Assembly (NCBI GenBank): GCA_002753505.1
Contig: PEAG01000019.1
Location: 1-48,864, forward strand
Reading direction: 5' to 3'
DNA length: 48,864 nt
DNA from: Magnetococcales bacterium HCHbin5
GTDB lineage: Bacteria > Pseudomonadota > Magnetococcia > Magnetococcales > Magnetaquicoccaceae
The position numbers and the translations under genes are program-made. The notes under the pieces were generated by a model. The model was not told the DNA's origin. It saw only the letters and a program-made list of their open reading frames with translations, and made no database searches. Below, piece by piece: positions 13,324 to 21,976 of the stretch; the stretch's first letter is position 1; the number at the start of each line of letters is the position of its first letter.

Positions 13324-15492
13324 TCAGTTAAACAACACAATAGCCGTACTCACCATCAGCACGGGATAGATCACAATGGCAACCGCATCCACCTGGGCCG
13401 CCAAAGAGCGTCTGCCCTTGATGTGCAAGGCACTGGCAATAACGGTCTCGATGATGGCAAAAAAGATGAAGTAATAGGTCATCATAAAAAAGGTGTCGAT
13501 GCGCACCAGATAGCCCACATCCACCTTGTTGACATTGTGAAAGGACATGGAACTCAACAGGGTGGTGACACCCACCGTGAACCGGGAGGCGGTGAACTCA
13601 AAATTGATAAAAAACATCGCATACGCCAGCAGCACCAGGACCAACAACGGCAGCAATTTGATGATATATTGGCCTGTTTTCCGTTCCAGCAATATCTGAT
13701 AGGTGAATTGGGAGTTGTTCAACTGGAACAGCTTGCGATTATATTTCGGGTTGCGATAACTCCATATCCCCTCGTTCTCACTGGTAAACTGGATGTGCTG
13801 AACATCTTTCCATGCCTTCAGCCCCAGATCCTTGCGCAAAAAGGAGTCATCCGATATGTCGGTGACCAGAATCAAGTCCTCCTTGTTTTTTACCTTCGGC
13901 TTGATCCGAATTTTTAACGTCTGCTGATCAAACGGATACTCCTTCAACGGAAACGAGCCATCCAACTGGGCGGTCACATCGTAGGAGATAAAATTGTTGT
14001 TGGTTGCCTTGTCGTAATATTTTTCCCGAATGGCCGCCGCCAGCACCTTGCCATAGGTCATTTCAAAATTCAGTTTTTCGTTCTGGTCTGGATCCCAGCG
14101 GAACCAGAGCAAAAAGTCGGCGACAAAATTGCCGGCAACCGGATCAAACGATTTGATTTCATTGACGTGCAGACCGGTAAAAACCACCGTGGTCCGCTTG
14201 ACAAAACGGCCATCCATCTTGAAGGCCCGCAGGCTGTTCTCTTTGCGTGCTTTGACCAGCTCGGGATATTTGGCATAGGTAAACTGAAACCGGGCCGGCA
14301 CAAATTGACCGTTCTTGACCTCTCCAATGGCAATCGGTCTGCGACTGGAGCCATTGCTGTCAAAGTAAATGGGGCCGGAAATGCTGTCAATGGCATCTTC
14401 CTCGCGGATAATTTTGCTTAAAAATTGCCGGATGGCAGAGCGTTCCGTGCCAACCTGCCGGATGGCGTGGGCGATCAGGCGCACCGCTTCGTAGGAGTGG
14501 GTGGCCACCCAGTCGGGGTTGGTCTGATAGGTCTGCACAAAATTGGCCTCATAGCGTCGCGCACTCTCCCCCAGCAGGTTGGGCAGATAAGGGGTGACCG
14601 CATACACATTTTCGGCATAAATGCCGGCCCCGCGAATAAAATGGGGCCCCCCCATGCTCTCCCCGCCGATAAAATCAGCCGTGACACCCTTGTCCTTGAG
14701 CCATTTGATCACATTGGCCGCACCGCTATAGTTCATGGCCAGAAAGATGATTTCCGACTCGGACAACATTTTCAGATGTGCCGCCAGTTCGTTGGGGTTG
14801 AAGCGGGTGCCATCAATCTTGACCACACCCATCGGTTTGCTGCCCTGGATCTCCAACTCCCGCACAAAAAAGTCTGTCAGCGATGTTCCATAGGCCGTAT
14901 CGCTGTAAATCACAGCAATTTTTTCCCGCATCAACCCGTAAAGGACATAATTGGCCAAAAAGACCGATTGGTAATAATCATCCGGGATAATGCTGAAATT
15001 GCCCGAAAATTTAGCTGTCACCCCCGGATTGGTGGCTGTAGGCGCAATCAGGGGAATCTGATTTTCCTGGTAGACAGGGCTGGCGGCCAGGGTGGGACCA
15101 CTGAAATAGTGGCCAACCACCGCCAGCAGTTTATGGTTGGCCGCCAACTCCCTGGCCGCCTCCACCGCCCGGTTTTCCGTACTCAGGCCACTGCGATCAT
15201 CCGTCACCACCATGCGCAGGGTGATCTTTTCCAACTCATTGTTTCGATTGATCTCATTGACAGCCAATTCGACGCCACGGCGCATGGAGAGTCCCACTTC
15301 CGCAAACGGGCCCGTCAGTGGGGCGGCCAATCCGATGTAGAAGGTCTCTCCCCGCTCGTTCAACAACAACGGCCACAACAGCCGCCAGCCAATCAGGCCG
15401 ACAACCAACAAAAACCAGAACAAAAACAGAACACGTTTGCGCTTTATGAGGGCAAAACGTTCCCTCTTCTGGTCGGCGATGGGCTCAGCCAT
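13324..15492 (-). CDS. Venus-flytrap binding domain fused to a pentameric ligand-gated ion channel
   Basis: This 722-residue protein joins two known modules. After a short cytoplasmic tail and a membrane anchor (about 17-40) comes a type I periplasmic binding domain (about 50-400; FYIGLAAPLTGPFAEVG opens it), as in branched-chain amino acid binding proteins. Residues about 430-605 form a pentameric-channel extracellular domain with the hallmark YPFDQQ at 519-524 in the Cys-loop position; the loop cysteines are absent, as in other bacterial members. Four membrane helices follow: M1 609-633 with its conserved proline, M2 634-655 (RFTVGVTTLLSSMS, very like glycine/GABA receptor M2), M3 663-686 and M4 701-722. 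ATG at 15492 is chosen because AAGGGGA lies upstream; GTG at 15522 lacks such a site. Ligand and ion selectivity are unknown; there is no glutamate at the -1' position. Confidence 0.9.
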   Translation of the reverse strand: MAEPIADQKRERFALIKRKRVLFLFWFLLVVGLIGWRLLWPLLLNERGETFYIGLAAPLTGPFAEVGLSMRRGVELAVNEINRNNELEKITLRMVVTDDRSGLSTENRAVEAARELAANHKLLAVVGHYFSGPTLAASPVYQENQIPLIAPTATNPGVTAKFSGNFSIIPDDYYQSVFLANYVLYGLMREKIAVIYSDTAYGTSLTDFFVRELEIQGSKPMGVVKIDGTRFNPNELAAHLKMLSESEIIFLAMNYSGAANVIKWLKDKGVTADFIGGESMGGPHFIRGAGIYAENVYAVTPYLPNLLGESARRYEANFVQTYQTNPDWVATHSYEAVRLIAHAIRQVGTERSAIRQFLSKIIREEDAIDSISGPIYFDSNGSSRRPIAIGEVKNGQFVPARFQFTYAKYPELVKARKENSLRAFKMDGRFVKRTTVVFTGLHVNEIKSFDPVAGNFVADFLLWFRWDPDQNEKLNFEMTYGKVLAAAIREKYYDKATNNNFISYDVTAQLDGSFPLKEYPFDQQTLKIRIKPKVKNKEDLILVTDISDDSFLRKDLGLKAWKDVQHIQFTSENEGIWSYRNPKYNRKLFQLNNSQFTYQILLERKTGQYIIKLLPLLVLVLLAYAMFFINFEFTASRFTVGVTTLLSSMSFHNVNKVDVGYLVRIDTFFMMTYYFIFFAIIETVIASALHIKGRRSLAAQVDAVAIVIYPVLMVSTAIVLFN

Positions 15493-15518
15493 AGGATTCC
15501 CCTTCCCATTTTCCTGCG

Positions 15519-15887
15519 TCACGGTGCAGCAGACCGGCTGTAGGGTTCCTGAATGGTATTTTGCAATCCACGGGGCGCGGAACCCCGCTGCCGACCCCGG
15601 CTTTGAACTCGCCCCTGGTCATTGGGCTCCAACTCCGTGCCAAGCCCCTCTGTCTGGGAAAAATCCCCATGGCCTGCCGCATCTCCAGGTTCCAATTCGC
15701 GTTCCCGGCCGGAATAGCGGAAATCCATGAAGCCACCTCCCCGGTCGTTATCTCCCGGCTCCCATTCAGAACGGTCCGGTGCCGACCCCGCTTCACAAAC
15801 CACACCCAACAGCCCCATCAGAATCAAAGCAACGACCAACGGAGCGTCACCCCTCCTGCAGCCGATGCTCCTCCTGTTGCCGTTCAT
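15519..15887 (-). CDS. Small exported protein with EPGD-like repeats
   Basis: This 122-residue product is not recognised. A basic N-terminus is followed by a hydrophobic stretch (APLVVALILMGLLGVVCEAGSA) that looks like a Sec signal peptide; the cysteine context is a poor lipobox. The mature part is short, polar and glycine-rich, and repeats an acidic motif three times (EWEPGDNDRG, ELEPGDAAG, ELEPNDQGR). GGAG lies nine bases before ATG 15887; an in-frame ATG at 15920 has no such site. It precedes the channel gene closely, its stop lying 26 bases before the channel ATG, so it may belong to the same transcript. Confidence 0.55.
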   Translation of the reverse strand: MNGNRRSIGCRRGDAPLVVALILMGLLGVVCEAGSAPDRSEWEPGDNDRGGGFMDFRYSGRERELEPGDAAGHGDFSQTEGLGTELEPNDQGRVQSRGRQRGSAPRGLQNTIQEPYSRSAAP

Positions 15888-16265
15888 CCGCTCTGTCTCC
15901 TTTCCATCACCCATGGACACCGTACATCAGCCACTATAGGCCGAGACAAACCTTTTGACCAGCACTACCACACCCACACGCCGCAACACCCCCGAAAAAT
16001 CATGCAAGTTTCTGACCGCATTGCAGATCAAGGCCGAAAAAAATGCTTGTATCGCCCGCTCTCCACAACAATTCACCAGCGATCTTCCCTGCCCCCTCGA
16101 CTGCGGTTCCAGCGCAGCCTGGCAACCGCTCCGCCGGACAATTTCTTTTTCCCAGTACTTGACCTGGAGTAAAAATTCTATAAAATGGTCTGATTTTACC
16201 TGTATCGGCTCCGGCAGTCAGCGGGGTCGATGGTTTGTTCATGTCCCATAGAGAGGTGTTTTTTT
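15888..16265. other. Divergent intergenic region upstream of rpsP
   Basis: These 378 bases separate the sensory cassette from the ribosomal operon. The rpsP promoter is annotated separately. On the minus strand a TATAGT hexamer (complement of 15933-15938) could be a -10 box for the cassette, but no good -35 was seen. No gene-like frame is present. Confidence 0.4.
16159..16186 (+). promoter_or_regulatory. Probable sigma-70 promoter of the rpsP operon
   Basis: TTGACC at 16159-16164 and TAAAAT at 16181-16186 are separated by 16 bases in an AT-rich stretch, about 80 bases before the rpsP start. This fits a vegetative promoter driving the ribosomal/tRNA-modification operon. It was identified by eye only. 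Confidence 0.6.
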
Positions 16266-16529
16266 ATGGCAGTTCGCATTCGCATGCAGCGCAGAGGGTC
16301 CAAAAAAAAGCCGTTTTATGCCGTAGTTGCCGCAGATTCCAAAATGCCCAGAGACGGTCGCTTTCTGGAAAAGTTGGGCACCTATGATCCCCTCAAAGAG
16401 ACCGACAACGTTCGGTTCGAGATGGCCCGCATTGACCATTGGATCGGTATCGGGGCTGTACCTTCCGATACGGTGGCCGGGTTGATCAAAAAGGCAAGGG
16501 GCATGGAGAGTCAAGCAGCCAGCGTTTAA
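16266..16529 (+). CDS. rpsP: 30S ribosomal protein S16
   Basis: This 87-residue protein is a component of the small ribosomal subunit body. It starts with the family-typical MAVRIRMQRRGSKKKPFYAVV and contains the RDGRFLEKLGTYDPL motif; the length is normal. ATG at 16266 matches the family N-terminus, so an upstream in-frame start at 16230 is rejected. It is the first gene of the rpsP-rimM-trmD-rplS cluster, with a likely promoter about 80 bases upstream. Confidence 0.98.
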   Translation: MAVRIRMQRRGSKKKPFYAVVAADSKMPRDGRFLEKLGTYDPLKETDNVRFEMARIDHWIGIGAVPSDTVAGLIKKARGMESQAASV

Positions 16530-16556
16530 GTCATCGACGCTTGAGGATGGGTGGTC

Positions 16557-17099
16557 ATGACCGGCAAAGCGGAAGAGTGGGTTGGCATCGGGCGGTTGCA
16601 TGGTCCTTTTGGTATCAAGGGTTGGGTGCGCGCCACCTCCTTTGCCGACCCACCGGAACATATTTTGGCGTTTTCCAACTGGTGGATCGGTGAAGAGCGG
16701 CAGCTCCCGCGTCAGTCCGGTGACAATGATCTGACAAAGTTCAAGCTGTTGTCGGGGAAACCCCATACCCGGGGGGTGGTGGCCGCTCTGCAAGGCATTG
16801 AGACACCAGAGGCCGCCCAGGCTTTGTCTGGTCTGGACATCTGGGTGCCCCGATCTTTGCTGCCGGAGCCCGAACAGGATACCCACTACTGGGCTGACAT
16901 GGTGGGCTCGCAGGTGGTCGAAAAGGATGGCCGCCTGCTGGGGGTGGTTGATTATCTTTTTTCCACCGGAGCCAACGATGTATTGGTGGTGCGGCAACCG
17001 GATGGTGGGGAACGGTTGTTGCCGTTTATCCGTGACGTTGTGCTGACAGTGAATGTGGAGTCCCGTACAATAACCGTCTGCTTGATGCCGGGGATGTAG
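16557..17099 (+). CDS. rimM: Ribosome maturation factor RimM
   Basis: This 180-residue protein assists 30S subunit maturation, binding near ribosomal protein S19. The N-terminal domain begins with the hallmark VGIGRLHGPFGIKGWVR, and the C-terminal PRC-barrel half follows (DTHYWADMVGSQVVEKDGRLLGVV, then LLPFIRDVV). ATG at 16557 is preferred, with GAGG ten bases upstream; GTG at 16551 is too close to that site. It lies 27 bases after rpsP. Its last bases form the GGGGA that probably serves as the ribosome-binding site of trmD. Confidence 0.96.
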   Translation: MTGKAEEWVGIGRLHGPFGIKGWVRATSFADPPEHILAFSNWWIGEERQLPRQSGDNDLTKFKLLSGKPHTRGVVAALQGIETPEAAQALSGLDIWVPRSLLPEPEQDTHYWADMVGSQVVEKDGRLLGVVDYLFSTGANDVLVVRQPDGGERLLPFIRDVVLTVNVESRTITVCLMPGM

Positions 17100-17101
17100 C
17101 C

Positions 17102-17899
17102 ATTCGCTTCTCTATCGTCACCCTGTTCCCGGAGCTGTTTGCCACCCTGCTCTCCTGCTCCATGCTGAAACGGGGCGTGGAGCGTGGGATACTCCAGGTG
17201 GCACTGGTGCAGTTGCGGGATTTTGCCGAAGATCGGCACCACCGGGTCGATGACGCCCCGTACGGTGGCGGGCCGGGCATGGTACTCAAGCCGGATGTGC
17301 TGGCCCGGGCCGTACAAAGTCTGCAGCCCGATCCGGCGACCGGGGCCGTCGGTGAGCGCGGGCATGTGGTCTACCTCTCCCCCCAGGGCAAACGGTTTGA
17401 CCAGCAGGATGTCAAGCGGTTGGCGGGATTGCCGCATCTGATTCTGGTCTGTGGCCACTATGAAGGGGTGGACGAGCGGTTTATCGCCGCGCAGGTGGAT
17501 GAGGAGCTCTCCCTGGGAGATTTTGTCATGACGGGGGGGGAGATTGCCGCCATGGCCGTTCTGGATGCCGTCTGTCGTCTGCTGCCCGGCGTGTTGGGAG
17601 ATGCGGAGAGTTTTGCCAACGACTCTTTCTACCACGGCCTGCTGGATCATCCACAGTTTACCCGTCCCGCCCGCTGGGAGGGCCCGGATGGTCGGCCGAT
17701 GGCGGTGCCCCCCCTCCTCCTCTCGGGCGATCACGCGCAGGTGGCGGCTTGGCGGCGCAGGTGCGCTTTGCTGCGCACCTTGATCCGTCGGCCGGATTGG
17801 TTGCAACGGGCTGATTTGACACGATCAGAACGCAAGTTGATTGAAATGTTAGCGCGAGACCTGGAAACCCTGGAAAATGCGCCACTGGATATAACCTAA
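17102..17899 (+). CDS. trmD: tRNA (guanine-N1)-methyltransferase, apparent AUU start
   Basis: This enzyme methylates G37 of tRNAs next to the anticodon using S-adenosylmethionine. The trefoil-knot motifs are intact: PYGGGPGMVLKP, VYLSPQGKRF, VCGHYEGVDERFI and SLGDFVMTGGEIAAM. The family N-terminus (RFSIVTLFPELF) is encoded from 17105 onward, but the frame has no ATG, GTG or TTG between the upstream in-frame stop (17033) and the ATG at 17162, which would delete the first 20 conserved residues. ATT at 17102 aligns with the family start and lies seven bases after GGGGA (17090-17094). The 265-residue length is then normal. CTG at 17078 is a less likely alternative. Confidence 0.93.
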   Translation: MRFSIVTLFPELFATLLSCSMLKRGVERGILQVALVQLRDFAEDRHHRVDDAPYGGGPGMVLKPDVLARAVQSLQPDPATGAVGERGHVVYLSPQGKRFDQQDVKRLAGLPHLILVCGHYEGVDERFIAAQVDEELSLGDFVMTGGEIAAMAVLDAVCRLLPGVLGDAESFANDSFYHGLLDHPQFTRPARWEGPDGRPMAVPPLLLSGDHAQVAAWRRRCALLRTLIRRPDWLQRADLTRSERKLIEMLARDLETLENAPLDIT

Positions 17900-17932
17900 T
17901 TTGGACAAACCGCAGGATAAGGAAGCAAGACC

Positions 17933-18280
17933 ATGAACGAACTAGAGCGTTTTCAGGCCTCATTGATCCAGAAAAAGATGCCGGACTTTGCTGCCGGCAA
18001 CACCTTGAAGGTCCATGTCCGGGTGGTGGAAGGCACCCGCGAACGGATTCAGGTTTTTGAGGGGGTCTGTATCGCGCGTCACAACGCGGGCTACTCCTCC
18101 ACCTTCACCGTGCGCAAGGTCTCCTTCGGCGAGGGGGTGGAGCGTATTTTTCCCCTCTATTCGCCCCGGGTGGAAAAGATCGAGGTTGTCCGGGTCGGTG
18201 ATGTACGGCGGGCCAAACTCTACTACCTGCGCGAACTGTCCGGCAAGGCCACCCGCATCAAAGAAAAGCGGACCTGGTAA
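17933..18280 (+). CDS. rplS: 50S ribosomal protein L19
   Basis: This 115-residue protein sits at the subunit interface of the large ribosomal subunit. Family features are clear: [56 protein letters not shown] and the basic end [19 protein letters not shown]. The length is normal. An AAGGA motif precedes the ATG at 17933. It follows trmD by 33 bases in the conserved ribosomal operon. Confidence 0.98.
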   Translation: MNELERFQASLIQKKMPDFAAGNTLKVHVRVVEGTRERIQVFEGVCIARHNAGYSSTFTVRKVSFGEGVERIFPLYSPRVEKIEVVRVGDVRRAKLYYLRELSGKATRIKEKRTW

Positions 18281-18292
18281 CACAGGCGTGTT

Positions 18293-18952
18293 GTGGCCAA
18301 GGCCCCACCCCCCCTCCCCGATCTCCAACTGGAACGGCAGGCACTGCAACAGGGCTACCGACTGGTTTGTGGCGTGGATGAGGTGGGTCGGGGGCCGTTG
18401 GCGGGCCCTGTTGTCGCCGCTGCCGTTGTCTTGCCGCTGCACGGTGAAACCCTGGACGCCCTGGTTGGCCTGAACGATTCCAAACAGCTCTCTGCCGGCA
18501 AGCGGCAGCTGTTTTTGTCCCGCATCCAGGCAACGGCACTCGGCATCCAGGTGGGCATGGCAACAGTCCGGGAGATTGACCGCCTCAATATTCGCCAGGC
18601 CAGCCTGCTGGCGATGTCCCGTGCCGTCGCGGGCCTTGCCCTGGCGGTGGATGCCTTTGTCCTGGTGGATGGACGGGATCTGCCAGCCGATCTGCCCTGC
18701 CCTGGTCGGGCCATTGTCCGGGGCGACCAGCACTCCCTCTCCATTGCAGCGGCCTCCGTGGTGGCCAAAGAGCGGCGGGACGCGCTGATGGTTGAACTGG
18801 CCACCCAGGCCCCCGGCTACGGTTGGGAACACAACAGTGGCTATCCAACCGCCGAACATCTCCAGGCCCTGCGCCGGTTGGGTGTGACGGAACACCATCG
18901 ACAAAGCTTTGCCCCGGTTCGACAGTTGTTGGAAATGGCTGGCTCTCGTTAA
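18293..18952 (+). CDS. rnhB: Ribonuclease HII
   Basis: This 219-residue enzyme cleaves the RNA strand of RNA-DNA hybrids and removes misincorporated ribonucleotides. The catalytic motif [21 protein letters not shown] is present, as are [12 protein letters not shown] and the acidic LVDGRDLP and conserved [26 protein letters not shown] matches the C-terminal active-site region. The GTG start at 18293 has a weak AGG upstream. The gene lies 12 bases after rplS, extending the operon. Confidence 0.96.
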   Translation: MAKAPPPLPDLQLERQALQQGYRLVCGVDEVGRGPLAGPVVAAAVVLPLHGETLDALVGLNDSKQLSAGKRQLFLSRIQATALGIQVGMATVREIDRLNIRQASLLAMSRAVAGLALAVDAFVLVDGRDLPADLPCPGRAIVRGDQHSLSIAAASVVAKERRDALMVELATQAPGYGWEHNSGYPTAEHLQALRRLGVTEHHRQSFAPVRQLLEMAGSR

Positions 18953-19006
18953 GAATGCCGGGACATTGATTCTGCAACAGGGTATAGTATCAAGGAGGCT
19001 GCAACT

Positions 19007-19471
19007 GTGGCTCAGCCGGTCCAGACAACAGAACGGATGGCAACCCTGCTGGGTTTGATGGCAGAGGGACGGCTTGTGGAGACGCGGCAATACTGGGACA
19101 ACATGATCCAGACCGAGCCGGGCGTCGCCGCTCAGTGGTATCTGTTGGCGCAACTTTTACAATGCGATACCCTGCAACGGCAACAACAGATTGCGGAGGG
19201 GCTGGGACAGTTGGGGGATGGCCCCAGAAGATCCTTTCAGCGGTTGGTGCAAACGGTACACACTTTTCACCGTTTGCACCGTTTTCTGGCTCAGGTCAGA
19301 CAGGCCAAACCCGACCGGGAGGCCAGTCAGCGGGCTGTCGTGCGTACAGCTCTGACCGATTTATTGCATACGGTGCAACGCTGCAAGGAGGCCAGACCGG
19401 CCCGGAAGGCGTCGACCCGGGCGGTAAGCCAGTTGGAGCTGCTGTTGGCCAAGGCCAACATGGGAGGGTAG
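19007..19471 (+). CDS. Hypothetical helical protein
   Basis: This 154-residue protein is not recognised. It is predicted to be mostly helical and cytoplasmic, without signal or membrane segments. Residues about 12-70 (LLGLMAEGRLVETRQYWDNM, AAQWYLLAQLLQ) resemble one or two TPR-like helix pairs, and the C-terminal half is rich in Arg, Gln and Leu. The GTG start at 19007 is supported by AAGGAGG eight bases upstream. It sits between rnhB and aroQ in a plus-strand run and is probably co-transcribed with them. Confidence 0.7.
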   Translation: MAQPVQTTERMATLLGLMAEGRLVETRQYWDNMIQTEPGVAAQWYLLAQLLQCDTLQRQQQIAEGLGQLGDGPRRSFQRLVQTVHTFHRLHRFLAQVRQAKPDREASQRAVVRTALTDLLHTVQRCKEARPARKASTRAVSQLELLLAKANMGG

Positions 19472-19479
19472 ACTAAAGC

Positions 19480-19992
19480 GTGTCCGATGCCACTGTGGTT
19501 GCCAAAACGATGCGTCTGCTGGTGTTGAACGGCCCCAACCTGAATCTGCTGGGCCTGCGGGAGACGGCCATTTATGGCCGGACCTCACTGGCATCGATTG
19601 AGGCCGACTGCCGTCTGCACCTGGATCGAATGTGTCGGCCAACCGGTCAGCCGCCGCTGATCGATGCGGAGGTGGAGCTGGATTTTTTCCAATCCAACCA
19701 TGAGGGGGTGTTGGTGGAGCGGATCCAGCAGGCCCGAGGGGTTGTTGACCTGATTGTCATCAATCCAGCCGCCTATACCCACACCTCCGTTGCCATCCGG
19801 GATGCCTTGCTGGCGGTGGAGATTCCGGTGATTGAGGTGCATTTGAGCAATATACACAAGCGTGAGCCGTTTCGGCATCACTCCTATATCAGTGATATTG
19901 CGGTGGGGCAAATTGTGGGGTTGGGGCCGGATGGCTATCGTTTTGCGGTTGAGGCCGGGATACGGCATCTCGCCCGCCTGGCCCGGGAATAG
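19480..19992 (+). CDS. aroQ: 3-dehydroquinate dehydratase, type II
   Basis: This 170-residue protein catalyses the third step of the shikimate pathway. It has the type II signature [16 protein letters not shown], the active-site tyrosine region [39 protein letters not shown] and the substrate-binding [17 protein letters not shown]. The GTG at 19480 gives a ten-residue extension before the core [10 protein letters not shown]; the ATG at 19510 is the alternative and lacks an obvious ribosome-binding site. Its position just before accB-accC is a common bacterial arrangement. Confidence 0.95.
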   Translation: MSDATVVAKTMRLLVLNGPNLNLLGLRETAIYGRTSLASIEADCRLHLDRMCRPTGQPPLIDAEVELDFFQSNHEGVLVERIQQARGVVDLIVINPAAYTHTSVAIRDALLAVEIPVIEVHLSNIHKREPFRHHSYISDIAVGQIVGLGPDGYRFAVEAGIRHLARLARE

Positions 19993-20134
19993 TGGTTGTT
20001 GCAGCACGGTTGCAAAACGCGCACACAATATAAGATTCAAGGTTACGTGGGTGCGGGTGGGGTAGACGCTCTGCCGGCGAACCCGCTGATCAACGCCAGA
20101 CTTGTTAGGGTGCTATTCAGGGAGCATGACTTTT

Positions 20135-20626
20135 ATGGATCTCAAAGAAATTCGGCAGTTGATCAAGATGCTTGCCGGTACCGATATTGCCGAGATTGAA
20201 ATTCGTGACGAGACGAGGACGCTGCGTGTCAGTCGTCAACTGCCCGGCACAGGAGAGAGTGGCCATTTTGCGCATCCGCCCATGGTGAGCTATGCACACC
20301 ATCCGGCGGTCCTGCCTCCTCCCCCGGCACCCAGCAGCGGTGGAGCCCCCCAACCGGCCCTTGCCGCAGAACCGGCTTCGACCACGAGCATCACCATCCA
20401 ATCCCCCATGGTTGGCACCTTTTATCAGGCCAACGCCCCCGACGCGCCTCCTCTGGTCGCACGGGGAGACATCATCCAGAAAGGGCAGGTGGTCTGCATC
20501 ATTGAGGCGATGAAGTTGATGAACGAAATTGAATCGGAGCATGCGGGCCGCGTCGTCAGTATTCTGAAAGAAAATGCCAGTCCCGTCGAGTACGGGGAAC
20601 CTCTTTTTATCCTTGAGCCGGTTTAG
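20135..20626 (+). CDS. accB: Acetyl-CoA carboxylase biotin carboxyl carrier protein
   Basis: This 163-residue protein carries biotin between the carboxylase and carboxyltransferase of acetyl-CoA carboxylase. The N-terminal DLKEIRQLIKMLAGTDIAEIEI is typical, a Pro/Ala-rich linker follows, and the C-terminal biotinyl domain has VGTFYQA and the lysine motif EAMKLMNEI. ATG at 20135 is chosen over ATG 20126, which sits too close to the GGGAG motif, and over the further in-frame start at 20102. The stop codon directly abuts the accC start. Confidence 0.97.
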   Translation: MDLKEIRQLIKMLAGTDIAEIEIRDETRTLRVSRQLPGTGESGHFAHPPMVSYAHHPAVLPPPPAPSSGGAPQPALAAEPASTTSITIQSPMVGTFYQANAPDAPPLVARGDIIQKGQVVCIIEAMKLMNEIESEHAGRVVSILKENASPVEYGEPLFILEPV

Positions 20627-21976
20627 ATGGCCATATTCAACAAAATTCTCATTGCCAACCGGGGTGAGATCGCCCTGCGGGTTCATCGTGCCTGTAAGGA
20701 GTTGGGAATACAGACGGTTGCCGTCCATTCGGACGCGGATGCGGAGTCGATGTGTGTGCGGTTGGCGGATGAATCGGTCTGTATCGGGCCGGCCCGTTCC
20801 ATTGACTCTTATCTGAACATCTCCTCCATCATGGCGGCCGCCGAGATCACCGATGCCAAGGCCATCCACCCAGGTTATGGATTTCTATCAGAGAATCCAG
20901 AGTTTGCTGAAATTGTCAAAGCCTCCGGTTTGACCTTTATCGGGCCGGAACCCAGTGTGATCCGTCTGCTGGGTGACAAGGTGCAGGCCCGCAAGGCCAT
21001 GGCGGCGGCCGGGGTGCCGGTGGTGCCCGGTTCGGAGAGTGAAATTCGCAGCGAAGAGATGGCGTTACGGGTTGCCCGTGAGATTGGCTTTCCCATCATT
21101 TTGAAAGCCGCAGCCGGCGGAGGTGGACGGGGCATGAAGGTGGTCCATTCCGATGCCGCGCTGGTGACCGCCTTTACGGTTGCCCGCAACGATGCCCGCC
21201 ATTTTTTCAAAAACGACAAGGTCTACATGGAGCGTTTTTTGACCGATCCGCGCCATGTGGAGATTCAAATTCTGGCAGACAACCATGGTAATGCCATCCA
21301 TCTGGGGGACCGGGACTGCTCGTTGCAACGCCGTCATCAAAAAATTCTCGAGGAGGCCCCCTCCCCGGCCATGACGCCGGAACAACGGGAGACGTTGGGT
21401 CGGATCGCGGCCAAGGCGGCCTTGGCAGTCAACTATACCGGCGTGGGTACCTTTGAATTTTTGATGGACAAGGGGGAGTTTTTTTTCCTCGAAGTCAACA
21501 CCCGCATTCAAGTGGAGCATCCGGTGACCGAAATGATCACCGGAATTGATCTGGTCAAAGAGCAGATTCGGGTGGCGGCCAATCTGCCCCTCTCCATTCG
21601 TCAGGAGGATGTGCTTATCCGAGGCCATGCCATCGAGTGTCGCATCAATGCGGAAGATCCGGAAACCTTTATTCCGTCGCCGGGTCGCATCACCGAATAC
21701 CATCCGCCGGGTGGTAATGGGGTGCGGGTGGATTCTGATGCCTATGCGGGTTATCGGGTACCGCCCCATTATGACTCCATGATTGGCAAACTGATTGTGC
21801 ATGGTGCTACCCGTGCGGAGGCCATTGCCCGCATGCGGCGGGCGTTGGATGAATATGTGATTGGGGGGATTGCCACCACCATCCCGCTGCATCAGCGTAT
21901 TGTCCGTGATGGCCATTTCCGCAACGGGACTTACACCCTCCGTTTTCTGGAGGAATTTTTGAAGAACAACCAATGA
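20627..21976 (+). CDS. accC: Acetyl-CoA carboxylase biotin carboxylase subunit
   Basis: This 449-residue ATP-grasp enzyme carboxylates the biotin of AccB in fatty acid synthesis. Visible motifs are the N-terminal [24 protein letters not shown] in part, the ATP-binding glycine loop [13 protein letters not shown], the active-site stretch [17 protein letters not shown] and [17 protein letters not shown]. The length is normal. ATG immediately follows the accB TAG, and the downstream phosphoribosyltransferase ATG overlaps its TGA, so the genes are coupled. Confidence 0.98.
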   Translation: MAIFNKILIANRGEIALRVHRACKELGIQTVAVHSDADAESMCVRLADESVCIGPARSIDSYLNISSIMAAAEITDAKAIHPGYGFLSENPEFAEIVKASGLTFIGPEPSVIRLLGDKVQARKAMAAAGVPVVPGSESEIRSEEMALRVAREIGFPIILKAAAGGGGRGMKVVHSDAALVTAFTVARNDARHFFKNDKVYMERFLTDPRHVEIQILADNHGNAIHLGDRDCSLQRRHQKILEEAPSPAMTPEQRETLGRIAAKAALAVNYTGVGTFEFLMDKGEFFFLEVNTRIQVEHPVTEMITGIDLVKEQIRVAANLPLSIRQEDVLIRGHAIECRINAEDPETFIPSPGRITEYHPPGGNGVRVDSDAYAGYRVPPHYDSMIGKLIVHGATRAEAIARMRRALDEYVIGGIATTIPLHQRIVRDGHFRNGTYTLRFLEEFLKNNQ

